This document shows, in pieces, positions 28,747-37,871 of a stretch of 64,000 nucleotides of DNA (positions are counted from its first letter, which is position 1; each line of letters begins with the position of its first letter). Below the pieces are notes generated by a model. That model did no database searches, had not been told where the DNA came from, and saw nothing but the letters and a program-made list of their open reading frames with translations. A program made the translations under genes and the position numbers. Source of the DNA: Thermoguttaceae bacterium (GTDB lineage: Bacteria; Planctomycetota; Planctomycetia; Pirellulales; Thermoguttaceae); NCBI GenBank assembly GCA_025060325.1, contig JANXBW010000019.1, positions 1-64,000 on the forward strand, read 5' to 3'.

Positions 28747-29753
28747 GGTTTCGACTCCTTTCTGGAACGGAATCCTTTCCTAATTCCACCCCGCCGGCGG
28801 GGCTAAAGACTTTTCCAGGCTCCGAGCCGCCGTTCACCGAGCGGAAAGAGCCGTAAAGCCTAGCGGCCTCGAGCGGGCCAACAATGTAACAAAAGCAGCT
28901 TGTTTCAACCAATAACCCATCCGGAGGGTTTGATTCCCGTTTCGGATCATTTGGGGGTTCGATCGCTTTCGAATGGACAAAAGCACCGACCGATACCCCC
29001 AGCCACGGCTCCGGGTGGACCGAGCCTTAGCCGAGAGTGATGAGCTTCAAAGGTGGAGGATAGGAGGCACGAAATTTGGCAGGTAATGAGCGGCACATTA
29101 TTTGGAGCCCTAAACCGCATGCACCGCGTGGGCGGCGGACAGAACTTCTGTGCCCATTCCCAAAAAGTTATAATTGCCGAAAGATTTACAGTTTTACGGG
29201 CCAGCGAGGTAAGCCGGTGTTGTGAAGGGGGAGCTTCGCGAACCCTCCTCCAGAGGGGGAAGCCGGCCTAAACCGGTAAGAACCGGCTTATCGGAAACTT
29301 GGTCGGGCCTCCTTTGCCGAAGTTTCGGCCTTTCCCCCGTTTGGCCGGTCGGGCTAAGAAGTTCGCACCGAAAAGGGTTCGATCCTTGCCGGAACATCCG
29401 GACCCAGGCCCGAGCCCGGGTAGCTTACGCGCAAACTGCTGACCGTCCACCGAAATCGGCCGGTTTTAGTTCCGGCCAGAACTGGATCCCCACGGGTTAA
29501 GCCGGCCGGGGACTGCGAGCCCTTTTGTATCGCAGGTTAGAATAACCCCGGGGGAGACAGGACCGGAACCCGCGAATCTTTGGCCTGGGGGCTTTGGCCC
29601 AGGTAGTGCCAACCCGAATTAGTACGAGTTTAGAGTGGCCCTTTACCGGGTTGCGGCGGGGGTACTCGCGCAAGCGGCTGCAAAAGAGCCTGAAGGCGGT
29701 TTTTCAAGCCCGGCTTAAGCCGAGGTTTTTCCCACGGCGGTTCGTTGCGCCAT
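28747..29753. other. Gap upstream of tRNA-Thr and the alpha-CTD gene
   Basis: About 1 kb. No gene or known RNA was recognised; I looked for the tmRNA, RNase P and 6S core motifs without success. Inverted repeats rich in CCGGC occur: AAGCCGG at 29260-29266 pairs with CCGGCTT at 29283-29289, and the palindrome CGGCTTAAGCCG at 29711-29722 is followed by AGGTTTTT. A structured transcript is possible but unsupported. Confidence 0.35.
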
Positions 29754-29826
29754 GCTAGCGTAGCTCAATCGGCAGAGCAGCTGATTTGTAATCAGCAGGT
29801 TGTGGGTTCGAGTCCCACCGCTAGCT
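29754..29826 (+). tRNA. tRNA-Thr (anticodon UGU)
   Basis: A complete cloverleaf can be drawn. The acceptor stem GCTAGCG (29754-29760) pairs with CGCTAGC (29819-29825), and the discriminator base is T. The D-arm is GCTC...GAGC, and the anticodon stem GCTGA/TCAGC holds the loop TTTGTAA with anticodon TGT. The T-arm is GTGGG TTCGAGT CCCAC. The CCA end is not encoded, so it must be added after transcription. Confidence 0.95.
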
Positions 29827-30255
29827 TTTCCCGAATCAGTGCCAGTTTTCCTGGTTGGCTCATCCTCTGAGATCCAACCAGCGACGCACCTCATCAGGGG
29901 CTACCTGCAAACTCCCGACGGGCTTTCCGGAATCACTAACTTGTGGGAATGAGCCAAAAAATCAGGGCCTCACGCAGAAGACTTTAAGGGGGTGAGCTCG
30001 ATTCACGGCTGGGAAGGCCGCCAAAGCGTGCCAGCTTTTCCTGAAAGTCCTCCCGGCGGTCGGGGCCAGAAATGACCTCTCAGCCCCAGACCTGGGGAAA
30101 GCCCTTCGGGATTTTCGCGGCGAATTTCCGTAGGCATAATTATGTGAGCCTAAATTGTGTGAACCTGAGACGACCGCTGGGGTTAGGGAGAAGGAAGCTC
30201 GCTTTGGGGCGAGGCTTCCTCGTTGCAGGTTAGCGTGACCGTAGCAAGCTTCCAA
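29827..30255. other. Gap between the two tRNA genes
   Basis: No gene seen. An 8-bp inverted repeat, CTGGTTGG at 29851-29858 and CCAACCAG at 29874-29881, lies about 25 bp after tRNA-Thr. It could help end the transcript, although no T-run follows. Confidence 0.35.
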
Positions 30256-30329
30256 GCGCCCGTAGCTCAACTGGATAGAGCATCGGTCTTCGGAACCGAG
30301 GGTTGGGGGTTCGACTCCCTCCGGGCGCG
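30256..30329 (+). tRNA. tRNA-Arg (anticodon UCG)
   Basis: The cloverleaf is complete. The acceptor stem GCGCCCG (30256-30262) pairs with CGGGCGC (30322-30328), and the discriminator is G. The D-arm is GCTC...GAGC, and the anticodon stem TCGGT/ACCGA holds the loop CTTCGGA with anticodon TCG. The T-arm is GGGGG TTCGACT CCCTC with one G-T pair. No CCA is encoded. It reads CGA codons, and possibly other CGN codons by wobble. Confidence 0.94.
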
Positions 30330-31723
30330 CTTCCGGTCCTGCCTTCTCAAGCCAAGTCCTTGGAGGCCGCCTCGGCCAAGGCCAATGGCCAGGGCCCCCA
30401 ACTCACGAGACTTCCTTGGAACGCCGCTCACCATTTTTCCCCGATTGGCGAGGAATTGCTGTGAGAGCTCCGGCCCCACACTACGAGGCCCAATGCTCTC
30501 GTTCAAAGACGGCCGTGCAACTCCTGGGTGAGAACTCGAATCAGGAGAAATCAGCAGCCCGGATCCGAAGGCCCCAAAGCTGTCACACGACTTGCTGCCC
30601 ACTGGTCGTTTTTTGGAAGTGGTGCTGGGAGGAAGCATGTGCTGCTGGGGGGAAGCATGAGGTGGCGTTAAAGCAGGCAGTCCACTCTTTGGAAGTCGAC
30701 CTTTGGGGTGCACGGTCCCTCGCCGAGGTCGTTAGCAAGGCATCTCGAGCGCGGTAAAAGGGGCATCAACGCGGGGTGCCGCACCGGTGCCCATGGTCGG
30801 CTTCCTTGACGGCGTTGAGCAACCCCTAGGCCAAAGTCTGAGAATCGTTTTTTCGCCTCCCCGGGAACCGCCACCGCAGGGAAAGTTAACGTCCCTCGGG
30901 AACCGTCTTCAAATCCGTACGGCCTTAGGCGAACGTTTACTCGCAGTTGGCAAAAGCAGCTGAGCTGGCCGTAAACATTTGATAAACTGCCCACTACCTC
31001 GCGCTCCCTTAGGTGCACGGCAGCTTCGAGTTAGGTTGGGGCACTAACTGCTTGGCAGGTAAGCTCTCCGTCTAAGATTTTCAACCAGTCTCTGGACCGG
31101 CGGGTGAACTAGGCAGCTTGCCTGCCCAGGACAGTTTCCTTTGGACCCCTTGTAGGAACGCGCTCCCCGCACCGTCCCCTCTCGTTCAGACCGAAGAGAA
31201 TGCTTGGCCTCCGAGCTGCCGAGCCTCCCTGTCTTATTCGCGGCCGATCCGGAATTTTACACAGGTCCTTGCGGACAATCGTGGCTGGGGCCTCGGGCTG
31301 TTCGCAGCACGAAAACTCGTTGAGAGCTGCCCCTTGTTGACAAATCGTCCGCCAGGCTGGTTTTCAACAACCGGAAGAACATTTGCCCCGCGGAAGGGTG
31401 TTTCCCAGCGGCCGGGTCTCCGATCGCCCGCATGGCCGGCATCATCGCCGCCTCGCCCGTCGCCCGCGGCACTCGGAACGGGAGGATTCCTCATTTGAGA
31501 TTGTCTTCCCAAACGGCCCCGCGTTACTGGCTACTTAACGGTGCAATTTTCGGCCTACGCGCCCTGCGGCAGCTAAGCCACGCAGCTTGTGGTCTGTGCC
31601 CGTGGAGCCCGCAACTACTAAGACCCTTTGGCGGCCGGGGGCGGTCGGTCTAAAATCTTGGAGTTCCGTTTGGTAACAGACTCGCCTTTTGTCACATTAA
31701 GCGACCGCCTCGGAGGGACAGCG
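30330..31723. other. Gap before the C45 acyltransferase gene
   Basis: About 1.4 kb with no credible gene on either strand. Open frames present have no domains or ribosome-binding sites. Nothing else was recognised. Confidence 0.4.
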
Positions 31724-32893
31724 ATGATGAAGCGTAGTTGGCGGACTAACGCTGCCGCTTTTGTTGTCATCACTGCCTTAACGTTTTCGAAAGGGCTTGC
31801 CCTTGCCCAGCCGGCCGGGGCTTTTCGCCCGGGTCAATATGCTGGAGCTCAGTTGCACTATGTTGGTCACATCCCCATTCTCCACCTATCAGGAACGGCC
31901 GAAGACCGGGGCCGACAAATAGCGCTGGCCGCCCAACATTTAATCCCCGCGCTTATAAGCTATCCGGAAGAGCTTTATGGAGCTCTGGGCAGTAAAAAGG
32001 GCTGGGCAAGACATCTTGAGCTTGCTCAGAAGATACGGGACAAATTTCCGCCGGAGCATCTTCGCGAGCTCTCGGCTTTGGCGGAGGCCGCGGGGGTTGC
32101 GGAGGATGTGCTTTTGGCCGTCAACACGCTTCCGGATTTCTATCGAGCTTTGGTGGGATGTTCATCGATCGTCGTGGATAAAGCGCGTAGTGCCACCGGC
32201 GGTCCCATTTTCGGGCGAAACCTCGACTTCCATGGGCTAGGCAAGCTCCATAAATTTGCCTGGGTGGTGATTTACCACCCGCCGGACAAACATAGGTTTG
32301 CGGCGGTCACTTTCCCCGGCTTTCTGGGATGCCTTTCCGGAATCAACGACGCTGGCCTGGCCCTGGCTGTGCACGAAAGCGGGGGTCACAAACCAGGTAC
32401 GCCCTCTGTTGACCCGGAGGGCATCCCGCAGGGTTTTCTCTGCCGTAGGATCCTCGAAGAATGTGCCAGTGTGGACGACGCGATCAAGCTTCTCCGAGCT
32501 TGCCGACACACGGCGCCGACTATCCTCGTGCTTTGCGATCCCCGCAGGCATGCTGTTGTCGAATTCGTGCCCGGCGAAGTAGCAGTCCGCGGGGAGAAAG
32601 ACACGGTGGTTGCCTGTACGAATCACTTCCGGACGGCACTTGCCGGAACTATCCCCATGTGTCCCCGCTATGAGAAGTTGATAAAGGCAGAGAAGCTTGC
32701 TCGCATCAGCGTTGCGGATGTCATTTCGGTGCTTCATGCCGCCAATCAAGGCGAGCGGACGATTCAAACGATGGTTTTCGAGCCGCAGTCCCTGCGATTG
32801 CATTTGTCGCTAGGAAGCATCCCTGCCAGTGCCGGGCCATTTGTCAGCGTTGATCTGAAAACCTGGTTCGCAAACAGCCAGCCGCTCAAGTAG
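31724..32893 (+). CDS. Secreted C45-family autoproteolytic acyltransferase/hydrolase
   Basis: A 389-aa Ntn-hydrolase-fold protein of the C45 (acyl-CoA:6-aminopenicillanate acyltransferase-like) family, which hydrolyses or transfers acyl groups on linear amides. After a signal peptide (about residues 1-30, ending near LALAQPAG) comes a pro-segment, then the Gly-Cys junction at 145-146 (LVGCSS), where self-cleavage would expose Cys146 as nucleophile. GRNLDFHG, about 20-30 residues later, is typical of the family, as are the later GFLGCLSGINDAGLALAVHE and ACTNHF segments. The natural substrate is unknown. The start is ATG 31724 (a second ATG follows directly), with GGAGG at 31712-31716. Confidence 0.85.
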   Translation: MMKRSWRTNAAAFVVITALTFSKGLALAQPAGAFRPGQYAGAQLHYVGHIPILHLSGTAEDRGRQIALAAQHLIPALISYPEELYGALGSKKGWARHLELAQKIRDKFPPEHLRELSALAEAAGVAEDVLLAVNTLPDFYRALVGCSSIVVDKARSATGGPIFGRNLDFHGLGKLHKFAWVVIYHPPDKHRFAAVTFPGFLGCLSGINDAGLALAVHESGGHKPGTPSVDPEGIPQGFLCRRILEECASVDDAIKLLRACRHTAPTILVLCDPRRHAVVEFVPGEVAVRGEKDTVVACTNHFRTALAGTIPMCPRYEKLIKAEKLARISVADVISVLHAANQGERTIQTMVFEPQSLRLHLSLGSIPASAGPFVSVDLKTWFANSQPLK

Positions 32894-33423
32894 CTTGGTA
32901 TTTGCCGCTGAAAATGATCGGCATAAACCTCCAACCCACTGCGGCTGACCAGTCGCCGCATGTGTTCTTGCAACGAAAGGCCGGCTTGAAAGCTACTTGT
33001 GAGATGGTGCACGCACTGCCGGGAAAACGTCTTGCCATCGGCTAGCCCGGTTTGTTGACAAAAAGCCTTTAGACGAGAACTTTTCCGGATTGACGAATGG
33101 GTAATGCCGGATTTCTTAACGCTCGCCGTAAGGTAGCTTTGCTCTTGGGAAGCGAATGCTGCTAGAGGTGCGAACTGGCGCCGCCTGGGCTCGCGATTGC
33201 CTCAGGGGCGCTTTCGCAGAGCAGTGACTAAGGGATCGCCACTTCCCGGTTTTAAGGGAGATTGCCCGCGGTTATCATTTCGGCAAGTGGGACCAGCGAA
33301 CCCTCCGCGCCATGTTGGCACACCGCAGCCGGTTGCCTCGCTTTTTCCCCGGCTAATTCCACCCCAAAGGAATCGCATAGATCAACTAGCTATTTCGGGA
33401 AATCTCACAAAGGAGCCACACGC
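32894..33423. other. Gap before the secreted BNR-type gene
   Basis: 530 bp. The frame of the next gene opens at 33262, but the strong AAGGAG at 33409-33414 points to ATG 33424 as the true start. No other gene is seen. Confidence 0.4.
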
Positions 33424-35991
33424 ATGCAAGCCACCCCTAGGGAGCGGGCCATCTGTAAACGGCCGAAAGCTCTTTCCCGGATGGGAAGTGCTTTTTGCGC
33501 ACTAACTTTGCTTGCAACGGCACTGGCGGCCTTTTGGGTGGGGATCCCGTCCGGCACTGGGCCAGAGGTTTTCGCCGCCGACCAGCCGGATAAGCAGGGA
33601 GACCAGGGCGCAAGTGTCAACAGAATGGCGATCGCTCAGGACGCAGCGGAGCTTTCGTTCGGCCCATTAGCCCGGGGAATTGAGCTTGGCGGAATAGGAG
33701 GGGCCTACTTTTTAGCGGATCCGGGTGAGCTTGTCATCGAAGTCTCCAAGCGAGATCTCAATCGCATCTCGCGGACGACGGAACTTTGGGCGATCCTTGC
33801 CGGCCCGGACCGCCGCGTGCTTGCAGAGGCGAAAATTCCCGACGATGGCCTTCCCCTTGGCACCCTGGGGCCCCGACGGACAGCAATTCTTCGCGCTCCC
33901 GTTCCCCGCAAAGGTGTATATGCTTTGAATATCACGGTGTCTCAAGATCGGTACGGAGAGGCGATGTACTGGAGCTTTCGGACCAATTGTCGGCAATATG
34001 TGATTGAAACTTCCCGCGGCCACCGCGATGCCCCGCACGAAGAACCGATTGTCCTTTTCTGCCCGGAGCAAGCTGCGGAGGTGTGGTTTCGCCCCACGCC
34101 ACTTGAATTCCGGATCGAGGTGTTGACAGATTCGTCGACGCCTCCTCAGCTTCTTGACCAAGAGGGCCGGGTGCTACCCACTTTTGTTCGGGCCGATAAT
34201 GCCGGATGGCAGGCGGACGTACCGGCGGACAGTAATCGGCAAGGGCTCTGGAAGTTGGTGCTCCCGCCGGGCGTAAGCACCGTCCATGTCGACGGGCTGA
34301 CGCGGTGGCGATCGGGTGATCCCTATCGTGACCTATGCTACTGGGCACCTGAGGCGGAAGCATATATCCCATTTGTCGACTATCGCTGGCTACTAGTTCC
34401 CTACCGCCGCGTTGTTTATCTAGAGGATAAGCCGGAAAAGCAGGTCTCCTTCCAACTTCATAACAACGGTCGACAGCCGATGGACGTGACACTTTCCGTG
34501 GAATATCCCAGCGAACCAGTCCCGGTACGTTTGGGGACCTCCCAGGTGCGGATTGCCCCGGGAGCAACGGAAAGCGTGGAGCTGGCTTGTGGCCTCGCGG
34601 CCGGCCAGTCGGCCGGAGTCTTCCACATTCGCGTTACACCAACGCATGATGCCTCGTGGAGCACTTACAGTACGGTCGAAGTTTCCACCGGACTGCCACC
34701 GGCGGCCAAACCCTTTGAGCCGCCTTTGGTTCTTAAACCTTATCAACACGAAAACGAGCAACTCGGGCTTTTGCCGGATTATCCGACCGAGGGTGAACTT
34801 TACTTTGACCTCCGGAATTATCCGTATGTGGTGGCGCGGGGGGATCTGTGGACTTTGGCCGACGGATCCTGGCAACCGATTCAGTTAAACCAAAAGTGTG
34901 TCTGGGCTGGCGAGGGTACCCGGGCCCGGTGGGTCCGTCCCCTAACCCCAAAAGTTGCCTTCGATAACGCTGGCGCCATCTACCTGGTGTGCCGCGTTGA
35001 TGATAAGGACGCACTTATCTTTTCGGCAGACGGCGGAAGCCATTGGCAGGCGGTTGCCTTCCCTCAACCTAATGTGCAGGCGGCCTACGACTTAGAGGTG
35101 TTTACCGGCCATAACGTGCCGCAAGGTCCGCCGGCCATCCTGCGTTTTGTCTACCTCGGGCGGGATCCCAAACTGTTTTGGCGATACATGCACCGCTTGG
35201 AACTTTATGTGCCTGAGAAGACGGCTGGCACAATCACGCTGGGCGAGCCGATCGTGTTGAGCGAGGAGTGCCTTGGACTTTCCTCCCATTCGGGAAGCCC
35301 TAACTGTGTCCTCTCTTGCGGGGACATGGTTCATGCTATTTGGGCACAGGCCACAGATCCGAATGTCAAACTTCCCGGGACACCGGCTTATGTCAACACT
35401 TGGAACAGAAAGAGCCGGACGCTAGGGAAGCCGGTGCTCGTTGGATATGGTGCTCCGCCCAACGACATCCACAACACTCCGGCTCTTACCATCGATAGCA
35501 AAGGGTTTCTCCATACGCTGGGCGGAACGCACGGCACTCCGTTCCCCTATGCCCAATCTCTGGTGCCCAATGATACCCAGAAGGGCTTCACTGAACCTAT
35601 TTATATTTCGAAGGGTGAGCAAACATACATTGGATTTGTCTGTGGGCCTGATGATACGCTATACACGGCCTTCAGACTGTGGCAGCGGGCCAAAGATCCC
35701 TTCCCCAACTCCCACTTTGCGACCCTGGCCCTGCAAAGGAAAAAGCCTGATCAACCTTGGCAGGAGCCGGTTGTGCTTATTATCCCACCATTTTCTGAGT
35801 ACAGCGTTTACTACCACCGATTGACAATCGACCGAAAAGGGCGACTTTTCCTTTCCTACGATTACTGGTCAACACATTGGTTCTATCGGATCGACCATTT
35901 TGGCCGGCGGCGGGTGAGTATGTTCTCCGCCGATGGCGGGCGGACATGGAAGTTCCTCACCACTGCCGACCTTCTGCCGAGTGGAAAGTAA
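33424..35991 (+). CDS. Secreted BNR/Asp-box repeat protein
   Basis: An 855-aa exported protein. The N-terminus has a basic start and a hydrophobic segment (MGSAFCALTLLATALAAFWV), consistent with a signal peptide. The first half is beta-rich with Ig-like stretches. The second half contains sialidase-type Asp boxes SADGGSHW near residue 534 and SADGGRTW near residue 835, and segments such as PALTIDSKGFLHTLGGTHG that fit a beta-propeller of the BNR type. Many planctomycete proteins of this type are thought to bind or act on sulfated or complex glycans; no catalytic set is identified here. It precedes an oxidoreductase and a GH106-like hydrolase on the same strand. Confidence 0.75.
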   Translation: MQATPRERAICKRPKALSRMGSAFCALTLLATALAAFWVGIPSGTGPEVFAADQPDKQGDQGASVNRMAIAQDAAELSFGPLARGIELGGIGGAYFLADPGELVIEVSKRDLNRISRTTELWAILAGPDRRVLAEAKIPDDGLPLGTLGPRRTAILRAPVPRKGVYALNITVSQDRYGEAMYWSFRTNCRQYVIETSRGHRDAPHEEPIVLFCPEQAAEVWFRPTPLEFRIEVLTDSSTPPQLLDQEGRVLPTFVRADNAGWQADVPADSNRQGLWKLVLPPGVSTVHVDGLTRWRSGDPYRDLCYWAPEAEAYIPFVDYRWLLVPYRRVVYLEDKPEKQVSFQLHNNGRQPMDVTLSVEYPSEPVPVRLGTSQVRIAPGATESVELACGLAAGQSAGVFHIRVTPTHDASWSTYSTVEVSTGLPPAAKPFEPPLVLKPYQHENEQLGLLPDYPTEGELYFDLRNYPYVVARGDLWTLADGSWQPIQLNQKCVWAGEGTRARWVRPLTPKVAFDNAGAIYLVCRVDDKDALIFSADGGSHWQAVAFPQPNVQAAYDLEVFTGHNVPQGPPAILRFVYLGRDPKLFWRYMHRLELYVPEKTAGTITLGEPIVLSEECLGLSSHSGSPNCVLSCGDMVHAIWAQATDPNVKLPGTPAYVNTWNRKSRTLGKPVLVGYGAPPNDIHNTPALTIDSKGFLHTLGGTHGTPFPYAQSLVPNDTQKGFTEPIYISKGEQTYIGFVCGPDDTLYTAFRLWQRAKDPFPNSHFATLALQRKKPDQPWQEPVVLIIPPFSEYSVYYHRLTIDRKGRLFLSYDYWSTHWFYRIDHFGRRRVSMFSADGGRTWKFLTTADLLPSGK

Positions 35992-36461
35992 CGCAAAAGG
36001 GCGGAGCGATTGGCGATTGACCTGGCCGACTGTCGCGCTTACGCCCTTCATCGGCCTGGCTGTCGCCGAAGCTGACCATGGTCCGGTGCCGGCCGACGGG
36101 GCTCGAAGCGCTCGAGGAGAATGGGGCCTTCCACAAAACGCACTCCTGCACAAGGACCGGCTTTTGCCTAAAGTGCCTTCTCGGGATTTTCGGGTGCATA
36201 GTACGGGGACTTGCCTAGGGCTTAAACCTCGTCGGAAGGGAATGGCCCGGCAGTTAGCGCAGGGCCTTGCCCAGATTTGCCGATCGGTGCCGACAGCACT
36301 CCGCCGGCTCTTTGACACTCTGCGGCAAGTTGCTAGACTATCGCTGTCAAAGCGCGTAGCTAACCGTGGCTTGTCCGGCCGGTCAAGTTGTGGTTTTTTT
36401 GAAGGCCGACCGCTAAGTGTTAGGAAAATGCGACGTTTACAGCAACACGAGGAGTATTTCC
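35992..36461. other. Gap between the BNR-type and oxidoreductase genes
   Basis: 470 bp with no gene. It contains a promoter candidate at 36312-36339 (listed separately). The remaining sequence shows nothing recognisable. Confidence 0.4.
36312..36339 (+). promoter_or_regulatory. Sigma-70-like promoter before the Gfo/Idh/MocA gene
   Basis: A perfect -35 box TTGACA at 36312-36317 is followed after 16 bp by TAGACT at 36334-36339, preceded by TGC, giving an extended -10 element. Transcription would start near 36346, about 115 nt before the ATG at 36462. Confidence 0.5.
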
Positions 36462-37769
36462 ATGCAAGGTCACGGTCACGGAACCTCTCGGCGGGAATTT
36501 GTTGGCAAAATGGTCCAGGGCGCTGCGGTACTTCATTCGGTAGGCTTACTAGCGCGGATGGCTCACGGGGGACTGTACGAAGAGACACTCCGGGTAGCCC
36601 TTGTCGGATGTGGTGGACGAGGCATCGGTGCCGCGGTCAACTGTTTTGCCGTGTCTGGTCCGGTGAAGATTGTAGCCCTTGCTGATGTCTTCGAGGATCA
36701 GGTCCGCAATGCCAAAGCGCAGCTGGAGGCTCGTGATAAATCAAAAACCGACCTGCCCAATGATCGCCTTTTCTGGGGCTTAGATGCTTATAAACATGCT
36801 ATCGACTGCGATGTTGACCTAGTTCTCATTGCCACGCCGCCTGGTGTTCGACCAAAGCAGTACCGTTATGCTATCGAAAAAGGTCGGCATGTGTTCATGG
36901 AAAAGCCTCTTTGCACTGATGTAGGGGGTTATCGGGAACTTGTTGAGGTCAACAAGCTTGCCGACAGTAAGGGGCTTAAGGTCGGTGTAGGCCTGCAGCG
37001 GCGGCACGAGCCCCGATACCAGGAAACTATCAAGCGCATTCAAGACGGGGCGATCGGGCGGATTCTGTTTCTCCGCTGCTATTGGAATATGGGGAACATC
37101 TGGACCAAAAGCCGACAACCGGGCGATACGGAGCTGGCCTATCAACTGCGCAACTGGCAATACTTCTACTATTTCGGCGGCGACAACATCACGGAGCAAC
37201 ACATCCACAATATTGACATCTGCAATTGGGTCATGAACAAACACCCGGTCGAGGCCAACGGGATGGGTGGCCGGCAAGGGCGGGACCGCTTCCCCGACAT
37301 GGGTATGATCTTCGACCATCACGCCGTCGAATTTACTTATGATGATGGGGTGAAGATGTTTAGCCAGTGCCGACAGATGCCCGACTGCTGGAACATCGTG
37401 GCCGAATTCGTCCACGGCACAGAAGGGTGGGCTGATTGCTCCGGGCGAATTTGGGGTCGGCAGGAATGGCAATACCGTGGCCCCAATCCCAACCCTTATG
37501 ACCAGGAAATCATCGATTTGGTCGCGGCGATTCGGGAGGACAAGCCGTACAATGAAGGTTGGTTCGGGGCCACAAGCAGCATGACCGCTGTCCTGGGCCG
37601 GATTGCCACCTATTCCGGCCAGGTCGTCCGCTGGGACGAGGCCGTGGCCAAAGCCCCGCCGGAGGTGCCCGAGCTTGTCAGTTGGGACCAAAAAATGCCG
37701 ATCATGCCCGATCCGGATGGCACCTACCGCAGCTCCGTAGCGATGCCGGGCGTATGGAAGCTATTTTAA
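36462..37769 (+). CDS. Tat-exported Gfo/Idh/MocA family oxidoreductase
   Basis: A 435-aa NAD(P)-dependent sugar or sugar-acid dehydrogenase-like protein. The N-terminus carries a twin-arginine signal (TSRREFVGK), so it is exported folded. The Rossmann motif is VALVGCGGRGIG at about residues 45-55, and the family motif EKPL is followed by CTDVGGY. The C-terminal half has the usual GGDNITEQHIHNIDICNWV segment, which includes the histidines and aspartate near the active site. The start is ATG 36462, with GAGGAG at 36449-36454. Exported Gfo/Idh/MocA proteins are abundant in planctomycetes and often work in polysaccharide breakdown; the substrate here is unknown. Confidence 0.9.
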   Translation: MQGHGHGTSRREFVGKMVQGAAVLHSVGLLARMAHGGLYEETLRVALVGCGGRGIGAAVNCFAVSGPVKIVALADVFEDQVRNAKAQLEARDKSKTDLPNDRLFWGLDAYKHAIDCDVDLVLIATPPGVRPKQYRYAIEKGRHVFMEKPLCTDVGGYRELVEVNKLADSKGLKVGVGLQRRHEPRYQETIKRIQDGAIGRILFLRCYWNMGNIWTKSRQPGDTELAYQLRNWQYFYYFGGDNITEQHIHNIDICNWVMNKHPVEANGMGGRQGRDRFPDMGMIFDHHAVEFTYDDGVKMFSQCRQMPDCWNIVAEFVHGTEGWADCSGRIWGRQEWQYRGPNPNPYDQEIIDLVAAIREDKPYNEGWFGATSSMTAVLGRIATYSGQVVRWDEAVAKAPPEVPELVSWDQKMPIMPDPDGTYRSSVAMPGVWKLF

Positions 37770-37871
37770 TCCACATCGCCGTTTGTGGGCTAAAGCCTTT
37801 AAAGCGATCGCGCAAGTGGCAAATTTGCCCTGGTCGTGGTTAGTTTGCGCCTCCACAGAGGGGACTTTTCC

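Noticed and set aside
29365-29405. GGTTCGATCC resembling a tRNA T-arm
   Set aside because: The flanking bases do not pair beyond two or three positions, and no matching acceptor or anticodon stem can be drawn upstream.
30150-30200. GAACCTGAG near a thiamine-riboswitch-like motif
   Set aside because: The other conserved parts of the TPP riboswitch are absent, and it is not next to a thiamine gene.
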